Assembly: GCA_036939755.1 (NCBI GenBank) | Contig: JALLAZ010000134.1 | Coordinates: forward strand, 1 to 21,631 | DNA from: Stephanodiscus triporus | Taxonomy: Eukaryota > Bacillariophyta > Thalassiosirophyceae > Thalassiosirales > Thalassiosiraceae | Reading direction: 5' to 3' | DNA: 21,631 nucleotides | Shown: positions 8,486 to 16,443 of the stretch, piece after piece | How positions within the stretch are numbered: the first letter of the stretch is position 1 | Layout of the letters: each line of letters begins with the position of its first letter | Program-made: the position numbers and the translations under genes | Notes under the pieces: generated by a model | The model's input: the letters and a program-made list of their open reading frames with translations, nothing else | Told to the model about the DNA's origin: nothing | Databases searched by the model: none

Positions 8486-8844
8486 TTAGGAGCCAACAAA
8501 GGGCAAAGATGCAACTAAGAGTTGATAGAGTAACAGACATAGTGATACCACATCAAGTAGAGGCCAGTCGCCAACTGAAAAGTAAATCAAAGTAACATTA
8601 ATCCACGGAGTACTTACAACAAGAGAAGGCCAGCATCGACAGTTCCTCGAATGACACCCCAAGAGAGAATCGCGAGATTTCATACTTCAGATTTAAAATA
8701 GGAACTCAATCACCTGCAGAAGACATGACGCGTTCGAGGGGATGGACGGCGAAAAACACTCGCACACTTAAGTAATCGACTTAATCTTTTTTTTATTTCC
8801 GTGGCCATTCAACCCTTCGCTCCCTGCCGGGATCAGGTCGGCCG
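8486..8844. other. Convergent intergenic spacer
   Basis: 359 bp between the F-box/DUSP stop and the ZCCHC9-like stop. It is AT-rich on the left and switches to GC-rich sequence at about 8820. A TTAAGT-AATCG-ACTTAA inverted repeat at 8768-8784 is followed by a T-run. No gene is seen; a last exon of the F-box/DUSP gene here is not excluded but has no support. Confidence 0.55.
8768..8784. repeat. Small inverted repeat followed by T-run
   Basis: A TTAAGT/ACTTAA stem with a 5-base loop precedes a run of eight Ts within the spacer of two convergent genes. In a eukaryote this is not expected to act as a bacterial-type terminator; it is recorded as structure only. Confidence 0.5.
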
Positions 8845-9648
8845 CTAGAATTTGACGATCCTTCGCTTTTTCTTGATCGTCGTCGTCATCGTCTTTTCCT
8901 CTTCCGCCGCGTCGGCCGTCTCCTCGAGGTACCGATCGATCGTCGCCGAATTCGAAGACGCGTTGCTCTTCGAATCGTCGTCGTCGATGTCATCGTCATC
9001 CGACGGTCTCCCCTCCCCCTTCCCCACCCCGTCCTCCCTCCCCGGACAGTCCGCCGCTAGGTGATCCACCGCTCCGCACTCCCTGCACGATCCTCCCCGG
9101 GGATACAGCCCCCTGTCGCTCTCGGGGCAGTGACTCGCAAGGTGTCCCGACCCGTTGCAAACGTAGCATTCGGCGTAGGGGAGGACGCCGAGCTTGCCGA
9201 AGTCGATCCTGGCCTTGCCCTTCTGCAGGAACGGCCTGATCCGCGGGCAGAGCTGTATCCGATGCTCGGTGCTGCCGCACTTGTAGCAGATATTCCCCCC
9301 CCTCTTCCGCTTCTTGCCCGGTGGTGGCGGCGGCGCGGTCGAGCCGTTCTCTCCTCCTCCTCCTCTTCCACCGACGACTTCCTCCACCGCGGTCGTCGTC
9401 GTCGCCGCCGCCGCCGCGACGGGAGGAGCGTGCTTGCAATTCTCGGCCGAGTGCCCCGTCTTCCTGCAGCGGTAGCACGTCAGGTCCCTCTCCCGACCGC
9501 GCGCCAACGCGGCGTCCCTGCGGGCGTGGGCCTTAGCGGTGTACTTCGCCCGTCGCTCCTCCTTGGTCATCTTCGGCTTGGGACGCCGACCTCGCGCCCT
9601 CTTGCCGACGGGCGGATGATGCTGGTTCGAAGGCGTGCTGCCGTCCAT
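8845..9648 (-). CDS. ZCCHC9: ZCCHC9-like CCHC zinc-knuckle protein
   Basis: The 267-residue product starts at ATG (complement of 9646-9648). It has a basic N terminus (KRARGRRPKPK, EERRAKYTAKAHARRD) and four CX2CX4HX4C zinc knuckles at ~58-71 (CYRCRKTGHSAENC), 121-134 (CYKCGSTEHRIQLC), 161-174 (CYVCNGSGHLASHC) and 188-201 (CRECGAVDHLAADC). The spacing, the FGKLGVLPYAECYVC linker, the 'RGLYPRGGSC' segment before knuckle four and the basic C-terminal KKRRIVKF all match ZCCHC9. That family is nucleolar/nuclear, binds RNA and is tied to rRNA-related and RNA-decay processes. An insert of ~40 residues (Ala/Thr/Gly/Pro-rich) separates knuckles one and two, and an Asp-rich run follows knuckle four. 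It shares a divergent promoter with the mS35-like gene and lies in GC-rich DNA. Confidence 0.9.
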   Translation of the reverse strand: MDGSTPSNQHHPPVGKRARGRRPKPKMTKEERRAKYTAKAHARRDAALARGRERDLTCYRCRKTGHSAENCKHAPPVAAAAATTTTAVEEVVGGRGGGGENGSTAPPPPPGKKRKRGGNICYKCGSTEHRIQLCPRIRPFLQKGKARIDFGKLGVLPYAECYVCNGSGHLASHCPESDRGLYPRGGSCRECGAVDHLAADCPGREDGVGKGEGRPSDDDDIDDDDSKSNASSNSATIDRYLEETADAAEEEKTMTTTIKKKRRIVKF

Positions 9649-9830
9649 TGTTTCGCGAAAAGCTAAAAAAAATAATGTTCTGTGAAAGTTTCGTAAATTT
9701 TGTATTGTTGGTTGTGGGAAAAAAGTGTTGCGTATCGTATCGTCTGGCTGTCGTGTCGTCGGATTCTCCTCTCTCTAAAATTCCAGTCCGAGGAGTCATC
9801 TCTCGCAAGGACGCAACCGCTGCGGGCAGA
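9649..9830. promoter_or_regulatory. Bidirectional promoter / 5' UTR region
   Basis: 182 bp separate the two divergent starts. The first ~110 bp are AT-rich amid GC-rich coding DNA, as expected for a shared promoter. The plus-strand frame is open here (ATG at 9675), but the encoded residues and base composition look like UTR. Confidence 0.6.
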
Positions 9831-11603
9831 ATGGCCGCCCGAATCTTGTCATCGGGGGGGAGGTCCATCGGGAGGAAGCATCTCTCGTCGTTGCTACTTC
9901 CCGACAAACCCCTCGTCTCTAAAGGAATGGACACGGTCGCGTCGTCGTCGTCGTCGTCCTCCTCCTCCTCCTCGCGCCTCCTCTCATCGCGTCCGAGTCC
10001 GGAACCCGACCGGGGTGACGGCGGGACGCCTCCTCCCTTCCGAAGGAGGCATGCCCAATCCTTCGTCCAGCCCGACATCGACCTCGAGCTCGGCGAGCTC
10101 GAGACGGAGCTCCCCCCCGGCTTTCACCAGCGGATGGGACGCGGACTCGGATCCGACCGACACGACAACGACGGACGCGACTCCTACTGGCGTCCGCCGT
10201 GGAATAATCCACGCGCCGAGATCGTCACGGCGGAGGACTTCGCGAATCGTCCGCGCGTTAACTTCTCGGAGTCGTTCCTAACCATGCAGGACGCCATGGC
10301 CGTGCTCAGCTGGATGTCCCAGGAGGACAAGGACGGGATGTACAAGCTTTACCTGGACATGATGACCACCATCGCCGCCGCCGGGGGGGGAGGATCGCGA
10401 TCGTCGTCGCGTCGGGAGGACGTAGCGGATCGAGGATGGGAGGTGCTGTCCGCGAACACCTCGCACGAGTACGTCGTGCGAGTCGTCGCGCAGAAGTACA
10501 ACGTCACCACGAGCCGGGCGGGGGGGGTCATACAGCTCCAGCACAACGAGGAACAGCTGAAGAGGGATCCCACGTTCCACGTCGACCACGCCCTCCAGGC
10601 CCGTATGGACGAAAAGATGCGCGATTACATCCGGGAGGTGTACCAAAGCTACGGCGAGCAGGATCCTCTCCAGTTCGTGGAGGATCCCATAGCGTCGACG
10701 GGACGGATAGGGAGGGAGGACACGGGATCGGACATATACGTCGCCGCGTCGGAGTTGGCGGATGTCGACGCCCTCCTGAAAGCGACGAAAATGCGCGAGA
10801 TCGAGGAGGCGAGGGTGCGAATCGCGAATCACGTGTACGTGGAGGACGTCGACGAGCGCACGCGGAAGGTCCCGGTGGACCAGGAGGTTAGGAGGCTGAT
10901 GAAGATGGGCGAGGAATTTAGGGGTATGTACGAGGAAACGGCGGAGGGGGGGGGCGGCGAGGGAGGCGCGGACGCGGCGGAGGCATCGAACGCGAAATCC
11001 GCCGATGAAGACGGGGCGATCGACGGCGGAGGAGCGGCGGCGGACGGGGGGGTGACCACCGCGGCGGAGAAGATCTCCCGAGGCGCCGCGAGGACCATGA
11101 AATCCGTCCGAACCGAAGTCCCAAAAGTACCCAAGGGGGCTTCTCCCTTCCCCGACAACAATCGCGGCTACAACGAGACCCCCGAAACTCGTCGACCGCG
11201 TTGGAAATTCGCCGCCCAGATAATCAACACGCACGCGCTCAAGAATCCCCCGGGATCGTCCCGTCGCGGCAAGGGCGTGGCCGCGCGCGCGAAGGCCCGT
11301 CGCCACGGGAGGGTGGTGGAGGGCAACACGATCATCGAGGAGGACGGAAAATTGCGCGTCGCGAGCGTGGCGGAGCTCGAACGCACGAGCTGGAAGCACG
11401 TGCGGAACGAGAGCGAATTCATGTTCAGGGGCGTGAAGGACGCGTGGCTGAGGAGGCAGTTGGAGGGAGAGGTCGGCGGTTGGGGCTATCAGAAAGAAAT
11501 TTTCAAGGTTGTGCCGAAATTGATGGAAATTAATTCTGAATCGGGCGAAAATGAGGAGGGCGTGGATGGAGACGAAGAAGGCGAGGATGGCGACAGAGAG
11601 TAA
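9831..11603 (+). CDS. Probable mitochondrial small-subunit ribosomal protein mS35/Bot1-like
   Basis: This gives 590 residues from the ATG at 9831. An upstream in-frame ATG at 9675 would prepend ~52 residues from AT-rich, UTR-like DNA and is less likely. The N terminus (MAARILSSGGRSIGRKHLSSLL) is basic, Ser-rich and lacks acids, like a mitochondrial presequence. A Ser run from a TCG/TCC microsatellite follows. The core (~150-270) has WMSQEDKDGMYKLYLDM, then YVVRVVAQKYNVTTSRAGGVIQLQHNEEQLK, matching the Bot1p/mS35 pattern of an 'LS-x-E-x-K-x-x-IY-x-LY' helix and a 'kygi-x-x-xRV-x-ai-x-L' helix-turn-helix. After a low-complexity Glu/Gly/Ala linker, the C-terminal part (~450-565) is basic and includes VEGNTIIEEDGKLRVASVAELERTSW, as expected for a ribosomal protein. 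It is larger than typical mS35, and the family call is moderate. It ends 28 bp from the convergent LRR gene. Confidence 0.55.
   Translation: MAARILSSGGRSIGRKHLSSLLLPDKPLVSKGMDTVASSSSSSSSSSSRLLSSRPSPEPDRGDGGTPPPFRRRHAQSFVQPDIDLELGELETELPPGFHQRMGRGLGSDRHDNDGRDSYWRPPWNNPRAEIVTAEDFANRPRVNFSESFLTMQDAMAVLSWMSQEDKDGMYKLYLDMMTTIAAAGGGGSRSSSRREDVADRGWEVLSANTSHEYVVRVVAQKYNVTTSRAGGVIQLQHNEEQLKRDPTFHVDHALQARMDEKMRDYIREVYQSYGEQDPLQFVEDPIASTGRIGREDTGSDIYVAASELADVDALLKATKMREIEEARVRIANHVYVEDVDERTRKVPVDQEVRRLMKMGEEFRGMYEETAEGGGGEGGADAAEASNAKSADEDGAIDGGGAAADGGVTTAAEKISRGAARTMKSVRTEVPKVPKGASPFPDNNRGYNETPETRRPRWKFAAQIINTHALKNPPGSSRRGKGVAARAKARRHGRVVEGNTIIEEDGKLRVASVAELERTSWKHVRNESEFMFRGVKDAWLRRQLEGEVGGWGYQKEIFKVVPKLMEINSESGENEEGVDGDEEGEDGDRE
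9941..9974. repeat. TCG/TCC trinucleotide microsatellite
   Basis: Tandem GTC/TCG units run into CTC/TCC units and encode a poly-Ser stretch between the presumed presequence and mature part of the mS35-like protein. Confidence 0.9.
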
Positions 11604-11631
11604 CGACGTGATATCGGCGAAGGTTGAATCA

Positions 11632-12513
11632 TTATTCGGATGGCCCGTTATTGAAGGACGGAAGTCCTCGTGGCATTTTCTGGGCGCAGGCACTCTTACA
11701 CTCGCGCCAACACACCGACATTTTCCTTCTTAAATCCCTATAATGCGCTCTCGCAATTATGAAGTACCTTACCGATTCTATGTCATTTTCGAGAACCGTT
11801 TTCTGCCCCTCCAACGTGGCGATGCGATCTTTTTCCATGGCTAGCTCTCGTTCGGCCGAAATATTGTCATGTTGTAACATGTTCACTTCTCGCTTCAACC
11901 GATCGATGCTGTGTCTTTTTTCTTGTTGCAGACTGAGGATCCACATGATTGAGTTGGCATCTCTGTGGATCTTTGCGGGCAGTGTGATGATTATCTCCTC
12001 ACTGTTATTTGATATGTCCAGTTGTTGCAGCTGACCGCTCAGTGCAGCCAGCGATAGTGGCAAGCGAGGAAGACAGTTATTTTGTAATAGCAGCGTTTGC
12101 AGACGTGTACAAGAAGCAATTTCTTGCGGGATGGTCATCAGCACATTTTCACTTAGATTCAGCGACTCAAGTGCTTTACATTGACCGATTTCCTTTGGGA
12201 TTGTGGTGATGGCGTTTCCATTCGCCTTGATGACTCGTAGCCAAGCTAGCGAGAAAATGCTTCCCGGAAGGGACTGCAGCTTATTGCATGAGCAATTCAA
12301 CTCTTGCAGGAGATGGAGATTTGATATCTCGTCCGGCAGCGTTTTTAGCTGATTGAATGACACGTCCAGGTTAAGAAGGCAGTGCGCGAAGGACCAAACT
12401 CTTGGATCTATTGCAGTCCATCCACGGTATCTCAACTCCAGATGCCCCGATGCGTCTGGCTCGTAGTCTTCGTTGTCCTCCATTTTGGGGAGAGAGAAGA
12501 GTGCGCGACTCAT
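11632..12513 (-). CDS. Leucine-rich repeat protein with C-terminal coiled coil
   Basis: 293 residues from ATG (complement of 12511-12513). The frame is open further upstream but without an ATG; a second ATG at 12483 is also possible. Residues ~45-180 hold about six LRRs of ~23 residues with the 'LxxLdlSxNxLxxLPxxI' pattern (LLNLDVSFNQLKTLPDEI, LLQELNCSCNKLQSLPGSI, ALESLNLSENVLMTIPQEI), the SHOC2/PIRL-like class common in intracellular scaffolds. Residues ~193-250 (LQQEKRHSIDRLKREVNMLQ...) form a heptad-rich coiled coil. The C terminus is basic with several Cys. No kinase, signal peptide or membrane segment is visible, so a cytoplasmic protein-interaction role is likely; the partner is unknown. 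Confidence 0.8.
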   Translation of the reverse strand: MSRALFSLPKMEDNEDYEPDASGHLELRYRGWTAIDPRVWSFAHCLLNLDVSFNQLKTLPDEISNLHLLQELNCSCNKLQSLPGSIFSLAWLRVIKANGNAITTIPKEIGQCKALESLNLSENVLMTIPQEIASCTRLQTLLLQNNCLPRLPLSLAALSGQLQQLDISNNSEEIIITLPAKIHRDANSIMWILSLQQEKRHSIDRLKREVNMLQHDNISAERELAMEKDRIATLEGQKTVLENDIESVRYFIIARAHYRDLRRKMSVCWRECKSACAQKMPRGLPSFNNGPSE

Positions 12514-12933
12514 TTTCGGCGGCAATTTAAAATTTCTACGGCAACGCAGACTTGCGTGTGGCCGTTTGAGTGTCACCTGGCGAGGGATAGTCCCTCTCCG
12601 ACCGACCCAAGGACGAGCGAGGGAAGGGATGGGGAGGGAAAGGGACGATAGCGAAAGAAACAAGAGCTCGAAGATAACAGGCTACTAATCTACCTCAAGC
12701 TGCCAGTCCAAGTGAAAGTCAGGCTACCAGCATTAGCAACAATTTAGGAACAATATTATAGAATTCCTTACCTGAATACTCCTACTAATCATACTCACTG
12801 AGCCTGTCTATCTAGTTGTCGGTGAATGAAGAGAATGACTTATTTCAGAATGGTTATCTTGCGCGTCCAAGCGAGCCACACATCTTAATGCACAAAATAA
12901 AAGATCATATTGTACACTTAACTACTAGAGTAT
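12514..12933. other. Spacer between two same-strand genes
   Basis: 420 bp lie upstream of the LRR start and downstream of the polyprenol-reductase stop, both on the minus strand. It should hold the LRR 5' UTR and promoter (right of 12513) and the reductase 3' UTR (left of 12934). The first ~150 bp are GC-rich and open in the LRR frame but lack ATG. No gene is seen. Confidence 0.5.
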
Positions 12934-13965
12934 TTACCAAATGAATGGGATTAGTCTCTTCCTTTGATGCGGATAAGCCACTGCGAAATTCTTACGATAC
13001 CACTCATGGTTTCTACTCGCTGAAATGCCCAAGTTCACAACAACCCAACCCAACATTATCCAGTGTCTCGATCTATATATTGTAATGAGTGTGGCTATCC
13101 AAGCAGTGTTTGGTGAAAGATCAGGAAGATAATTTGACCAAGCTCTGGCATCACCCATGTCGGGAGTGTACGTTCTATTATGCATAAACAATGCAAACAT
13201 TAGGTAGATCATGATTTCTGATAAATAATGAGGACATGATACATGTTTGAACCATCTGCCGACTGGCATAGAATACATGTCGGGTGTGGGCTCGCTGCTG
13301 CGGAGACGGGCAAGTATGACATGATGTCTGTGCTGCTCGTACTGAAAATAAATACATCCAATAATGGCAAATATATCCACTAGCTTTTTGATTGATGTGT
13401 GTTGAATGCCATCGCTGCATGCGCCAGGGTATTGGTTGTCTTCCTCGTCACGGGTTGCGCACGTCGAATAGTAATAACTTGGATATGGTACCAGTATAAA
13501 AGGCAAACAGAGATAATGAAGAATTCCAATAAAATACCCCGTCAAATGCATCTGTGAGGATGCGCCGGACTTCTGAACCCATTTGCACTCGCAATATCTG
13601 CGAATCAAATGTGCCAATAACAAGCACGTTGGCATCCAATTGTAATTGTTCGTTGGGAAATAATCACTCCGATCAGACGCAATTGTAGCGTAGTAGGAAA
13701 GTATCAGGGTCGACGTGACGATGATTCCAGCGGCATAAAAGTCGATAAAACGACGTTTGTGCATTGTGAATCTACGATTGGTTATCAAATATTGCCACAG
13801 TCGTCGACGCATCCCGGCATCATAGGTGCCTCTGCATTCCCTGTACGAAGGTCGCGTTTTCCCGTGCGACGACAGTGATGTTAGTTCTGGAGATATTGTG
13901 GAGAGCAATGCCGCTACTGCGAGAAGCAAGTAGACGCTGGCGGCGAGAGTGGCGGCTATTATCAT
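12934..13965 (-). CDS. SRD5A3: Polyprenol reductase (SRD5A3/DFG10 type)
   Basis: The 343-residue single-exon product starts at ATG (complement of 13963-13965). It is a multi-pass membrane protein of the steroid 5-alpha-reductase C-terminal family. Markers specific to the SRD5A3 branch are HLIRRYCECKWV (~119-130) followed by MHLTGYFIGILHY, EQHRHHVILARLR (~210-222), RWFKHVSCPHYLSEIMIYLMFAL (~237-259), and the C terminus NHEWYRKNFAVAYPHQRKRLIPFIW. Hydrophobic segments occur at ~1-24, 75-97, 141-165, 194-208, 248-264, 286-297 and 302-314. The family reduces the alpha-isoprene unit in making dolichol in the ER (with recent work placing SRD5A3 at polyprenal to dolichal), which feeds N-glycosylation. 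The length is close to human SRD5A3 (about 320 residues). It is divergent from the carboxypeptidase gene across ~180 bp. Confidence 0.93.
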   Translation of the reverse strand: MIIAATLAASVYLLLAVAALLSTISPELTSLSSHGKTRPSYRECRGTYDAGMRRRLWQYLITNRRFTMHKRRFIDFYAAGIIVTSTLILSYYATIASDRSDYFPTNNYNWMPTCLLLAHLIRRYCECKWVQKSGASSQMHLTGYFIGILHYLCLPFILVPYPSYYYSTCATRDEEDNQYPGACSDGIQHTSIKKLVDIFAIIGCIYFQYEQHRHHVILARLRSSEPTPDMYSMPVGRWFKHVSCPHYLSEIMIYLMFALFMHNRTYTPDMGDARAWSNYLPDLSPNTAWIATLITIYRSRHWIMLGWVVVNLGISASRNHEWYRKNFAVAYPHQRKRLIPFIW

Positions 13966-14145
13966 TTTACCGCGGAGTAGTTGGTAGCTGTTGGTAGTAT
14001 GGCAGGGCGGGCGGCGGGGTGTAAAAGTGTCGTGTCCAAGAAGTACGAGTGAAAAGGGTAAGTAGGGTTAAGGGGGCGCGCCCCCTAAAACCGAACAACG
14101 TTGCAAGAGACTATCTCGGTCCGCACGTTATCTAGGTATTCGCCA
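13966..14145. promoter_or_regulatory. Divergent promoter with GC palindrome
   Basis: 180 bp between divergent starts serve both the polyprenol reductase and the carboxypeptidase. A perfect 16-bp palindrome at 14071-14086 sits ~60 bp before the carboxypeptidase ATG. The plus-strand frame is open from ~14101 via TTG but lacks an ATG before 14146. Confidence 0.5.
14071..14086. repeat. Perfect 16-bp GC-rich palindrome
   Basis: AGGGGGCGCGCCCCCT reads identically on both strands. The symmetry continues imperfectly outward (GGTTA on the left, TAAAACC on the right) to about 14066-14092. It contains an AscI-type GGCGCGCC core and may be a protein-binding site or cruciform. Confidence 0.85.
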
Positions 14146-16298
14146 ATGATCCGCATCACTTATTTCCTCGCGTCCATAGCCTCTGTCAGCGGAGTGCGTC
14201 GCTTGCTGAATGGAGACAGTCCTTATAGCGGTCGTCGGCTCACACTCATAGACGACCATTCGGTGCCGCCACATCCACAAACCCCTCGATTTGGCGCCGA
14301 AAATGACAATCCCGACGCACACCTCGTTACGTCCATGCCGCTACTGCCGGATGGTTTATTCAAGACCCGGCATTGGGCCGGACACCTAGCGGCGAAGGAG
14401 GATGGTTCGGACAAGAAATTATTCTACTGGCTGTTCGAACCGGGAGATGCGAGTGCTGGCGATGAGGTCCCGCTTATCGTGTGGTTGAACGGCGGACCGG
14501 GTTGCAGCTCCATGGATGGACTGTGGTTGGAAAACGGACCGTTTCGGCTTAAGTCTGGGAACGATGGTTGGACGATTGATGTGAACAAGCATAGCTGGCA
14601 TAACGCACCGGCGTGGGTTTTGTATGTTGATCAGCCAGTGGGGTGAGTCGTACAACAAACACATTGAACTATTTCATCACAGCTCGTCATTCATATTAAC
14701 GCCATTTCACTTATTTTTGGCCATTGACAGAACTGGTTTGAGTTTCTCCAAGAAGAAAAATTGGTGCAGCGACGATTTCATGGTCAACCGAGACTGTGAG
14801 AGACCCATTTTTTTTCATTTGAGTTGTGCCCTTATTTTGCATGAAATTTACACGAACAAGTTTATCTCAATGTCCATCGTTTGAACACCTGGTTTTTATA
14901 GTCCACTATTTCCTTGAAGAATTTTTTCTTTTTCATGGCGACAAGTTCCTGAAGCCTATCGACAACGATTCGTCGGCAAAAATGACAGTCAGGCGCCCCT
15001 TTTATTTCTCTGGTGAATCTCATGCCGGCCATTATATTCCAAGTATGATTGACTTCATCCTTCAGCGAAATGATGGCAATATTGGACCCACTGGCACCAA
15101 TAAACTACATCCCCTGCGAGTGAATATCCCAATTAGTGGGGCAGCTATTGGAAATGGCTGGATCGACCCATATCATCAGTATTCAGCGGCAGGCGCAGCT
15201 TATGGTGCTGGCCTCATCGGAACGGCGCAACGTGCCTCTTTTGATGACAAGGAACGCGAGTGTCAATCTAGTTTGAAGTCGGGAAATTTCTATTCAGGAG
15301 TTTGTTTTGATTTGCTGGATGAAATAGTGGATCAATCCGGCGGGAAAGACGCAAATACGAAAGTCAGTCAATACGACACACGGTTGTGGGAGAGAAAGGG
15401 AGTAGCGCGCTCGTTTCCGTTTGGGCACAAAGAGGTTGAGACTTACCTGGGAGGGGCTCATTCGGCCACTAATCCACCTCTTCAGGTGAATTACCACGAT
15501 GTCCTTCAAGCCATCCATGCTACAGAAGCCATTCAGGCTGATCAAACCTACAGAGAGTGTACTGATCCACCATTTTTAGCTTTGCAGCATCAAGATGGTC
15601 TGGGTGTTGTCGATGAGCTGGTTCGTATCCTTGATCATGAGTCAAAACCTCACATGCTTTTTTTCAATGGTATGAATGACTTGATTTGTAATCACGTGGG
15701 AAATGAACATCTGTTGGATGTTTTGCCGTGGAGTAAGGCAATGGAATATTCACAACAGCCACGATACGCATGGGAATCCGGTGTCGATGCATCGGAGAAA
15801 GTCAACTATAACCCTGGACGTCCCGATGGATACATAAAACAGTTCGAGAACCTTTCATTTCTGAAAATTTTAGAGTCTGGGCACATGGTGCCGATGGATC
15901 AGCCAGCCATAGCCCTTGTTATGATGAAGACTCTTGTATATACGACTGGTGAATCCAGCAACGGATTCCTGAGCTCTATGCAAGACTTGGATCGGGCAAA
16001 TCCTAGTATTGATGCGAGGATGTGCAGCTTGGATGAATGTCCAAATTGCTTGCCTCCTATCCGTGAAGAAGACGAAGAGATCTCGCCGATGAATGTCATG
16101 GTATCCTCTGTCACTTTGAGTAATCTTGGCATTTTGCTTGCCGCATTCGTGTCGGGGATTTTATGCACATGCTTGTTTCAAAGGCGGCATCGTGCTATTG
16201 AGACAAAGCGGATATTGACATCATTGGAAGATGACATGGAATTGACTGATCAGGATTCTGTCTATCGCGATGTCCCTGAGGATCGCGACTTTACGTGA
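14146..16298 (+). CDS. Membrane-anchored serine carboxypeptidase (S10, Kex1-like)
   Basis: Three exons are inferred: 14146-14642, 14731-14795 and 14902-16298, giving 652 residues. Residues 1-16 (MIRITYFLASIASVSG) are a signal peptide. S10 hallmarks appear in order: WLNGGPGCSSMDGLWLENGPF (~113-133), DQPVGTGLSFS across intron 1, FSGESHAGHYIP with catalytic Ser227, GAAIGNGWIDP, NGMNDLICNHVGNE with Asp447, and SGHMVPMDQP with His515. A hydrophobic span at ~591-612 followed by RRHRAIE and an acidic tail (LEDDMELTDQD) makes it a type I membrane protein, as in yeast Kex1p, a trans-Golgi carboxypeptidase that trims C-terminal basic residues. Golgi, vacuolar or cell-surface placement is an inference. 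ATG 14146 is chosen because the upstream frame only has TTG. It converges on condensin across 145 bp. Confidence 0.93.
14643..14730 (+). other. Intron 1 of the serine carboxypeptidase gene
   Basis: 88 bp with donor GTGAGT and acceptor CATTGACAG, splitting a Gly codon (GG|A). Splicing creates the expected DQPVGTGLSFS motif. Confidence 0.9.
14796..14901 (+). other. Intron 2 of the serine carboxypeptidase gene
   Basis: 106 bp, T-rich, with donor GTGAGA and acceptor TTTTTATAG, splitting a Phe codon (T|TC). Splicing joins MVNRD to FHYFLEEFF in frame. Confidence 0.8.
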
Positions 16299-16443
16299 GA
16301 GTTGTAACAGCAAAATAGCATCCTAAAACAATGATGAAAGTTGTTGTTATCTTCTTAAAAGGTGGTAGATTATTATGTAACGTTAGATGTTCACACTAGA
16401 CATCAAAGATAGCAGATAGTTATACCCACGGAGAATATCATAT
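16299..16443. other. Convergent spacer
   Basis: 145 bp of AT-rich sequence between the carboxypeptidase and condensin stops. No gene is seen. Confidence 0.6.

Noticed and set aside
8768..8800. Stem-loop plus T-run resembling a bacterial terminator
   Set aside because: The window is eukaryotic nuclear DNA, so intrinsic termination is not expected; it is kept only as a small inverted repeat.
9061..9666. Plus-strand open frame of 201 codons over the ZCCHC9-like gene
   Set aside because: It is antisense to four intact zinc knuckles; the Arg/Ser/Pro-rich translation is typical of a GC-rich shadow frame.
8820..11600. GC-rich block as a horizontally transferred segment
   Set aside because: Both genes are typical eukaryotic families (ZCCHC9, probable mS35), there are no flanking mobile elements, and another GC-rich stretch occurs within condensin.
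10278..11693. Long minus-strand open frame (471 codons) opposite the mS35-like gene
   Set aside because: It lies antisense to a better-supported gene in GC-rich, stop-poor DNA. Its translation is Arg/His/Val-rich without recognisable motifs.
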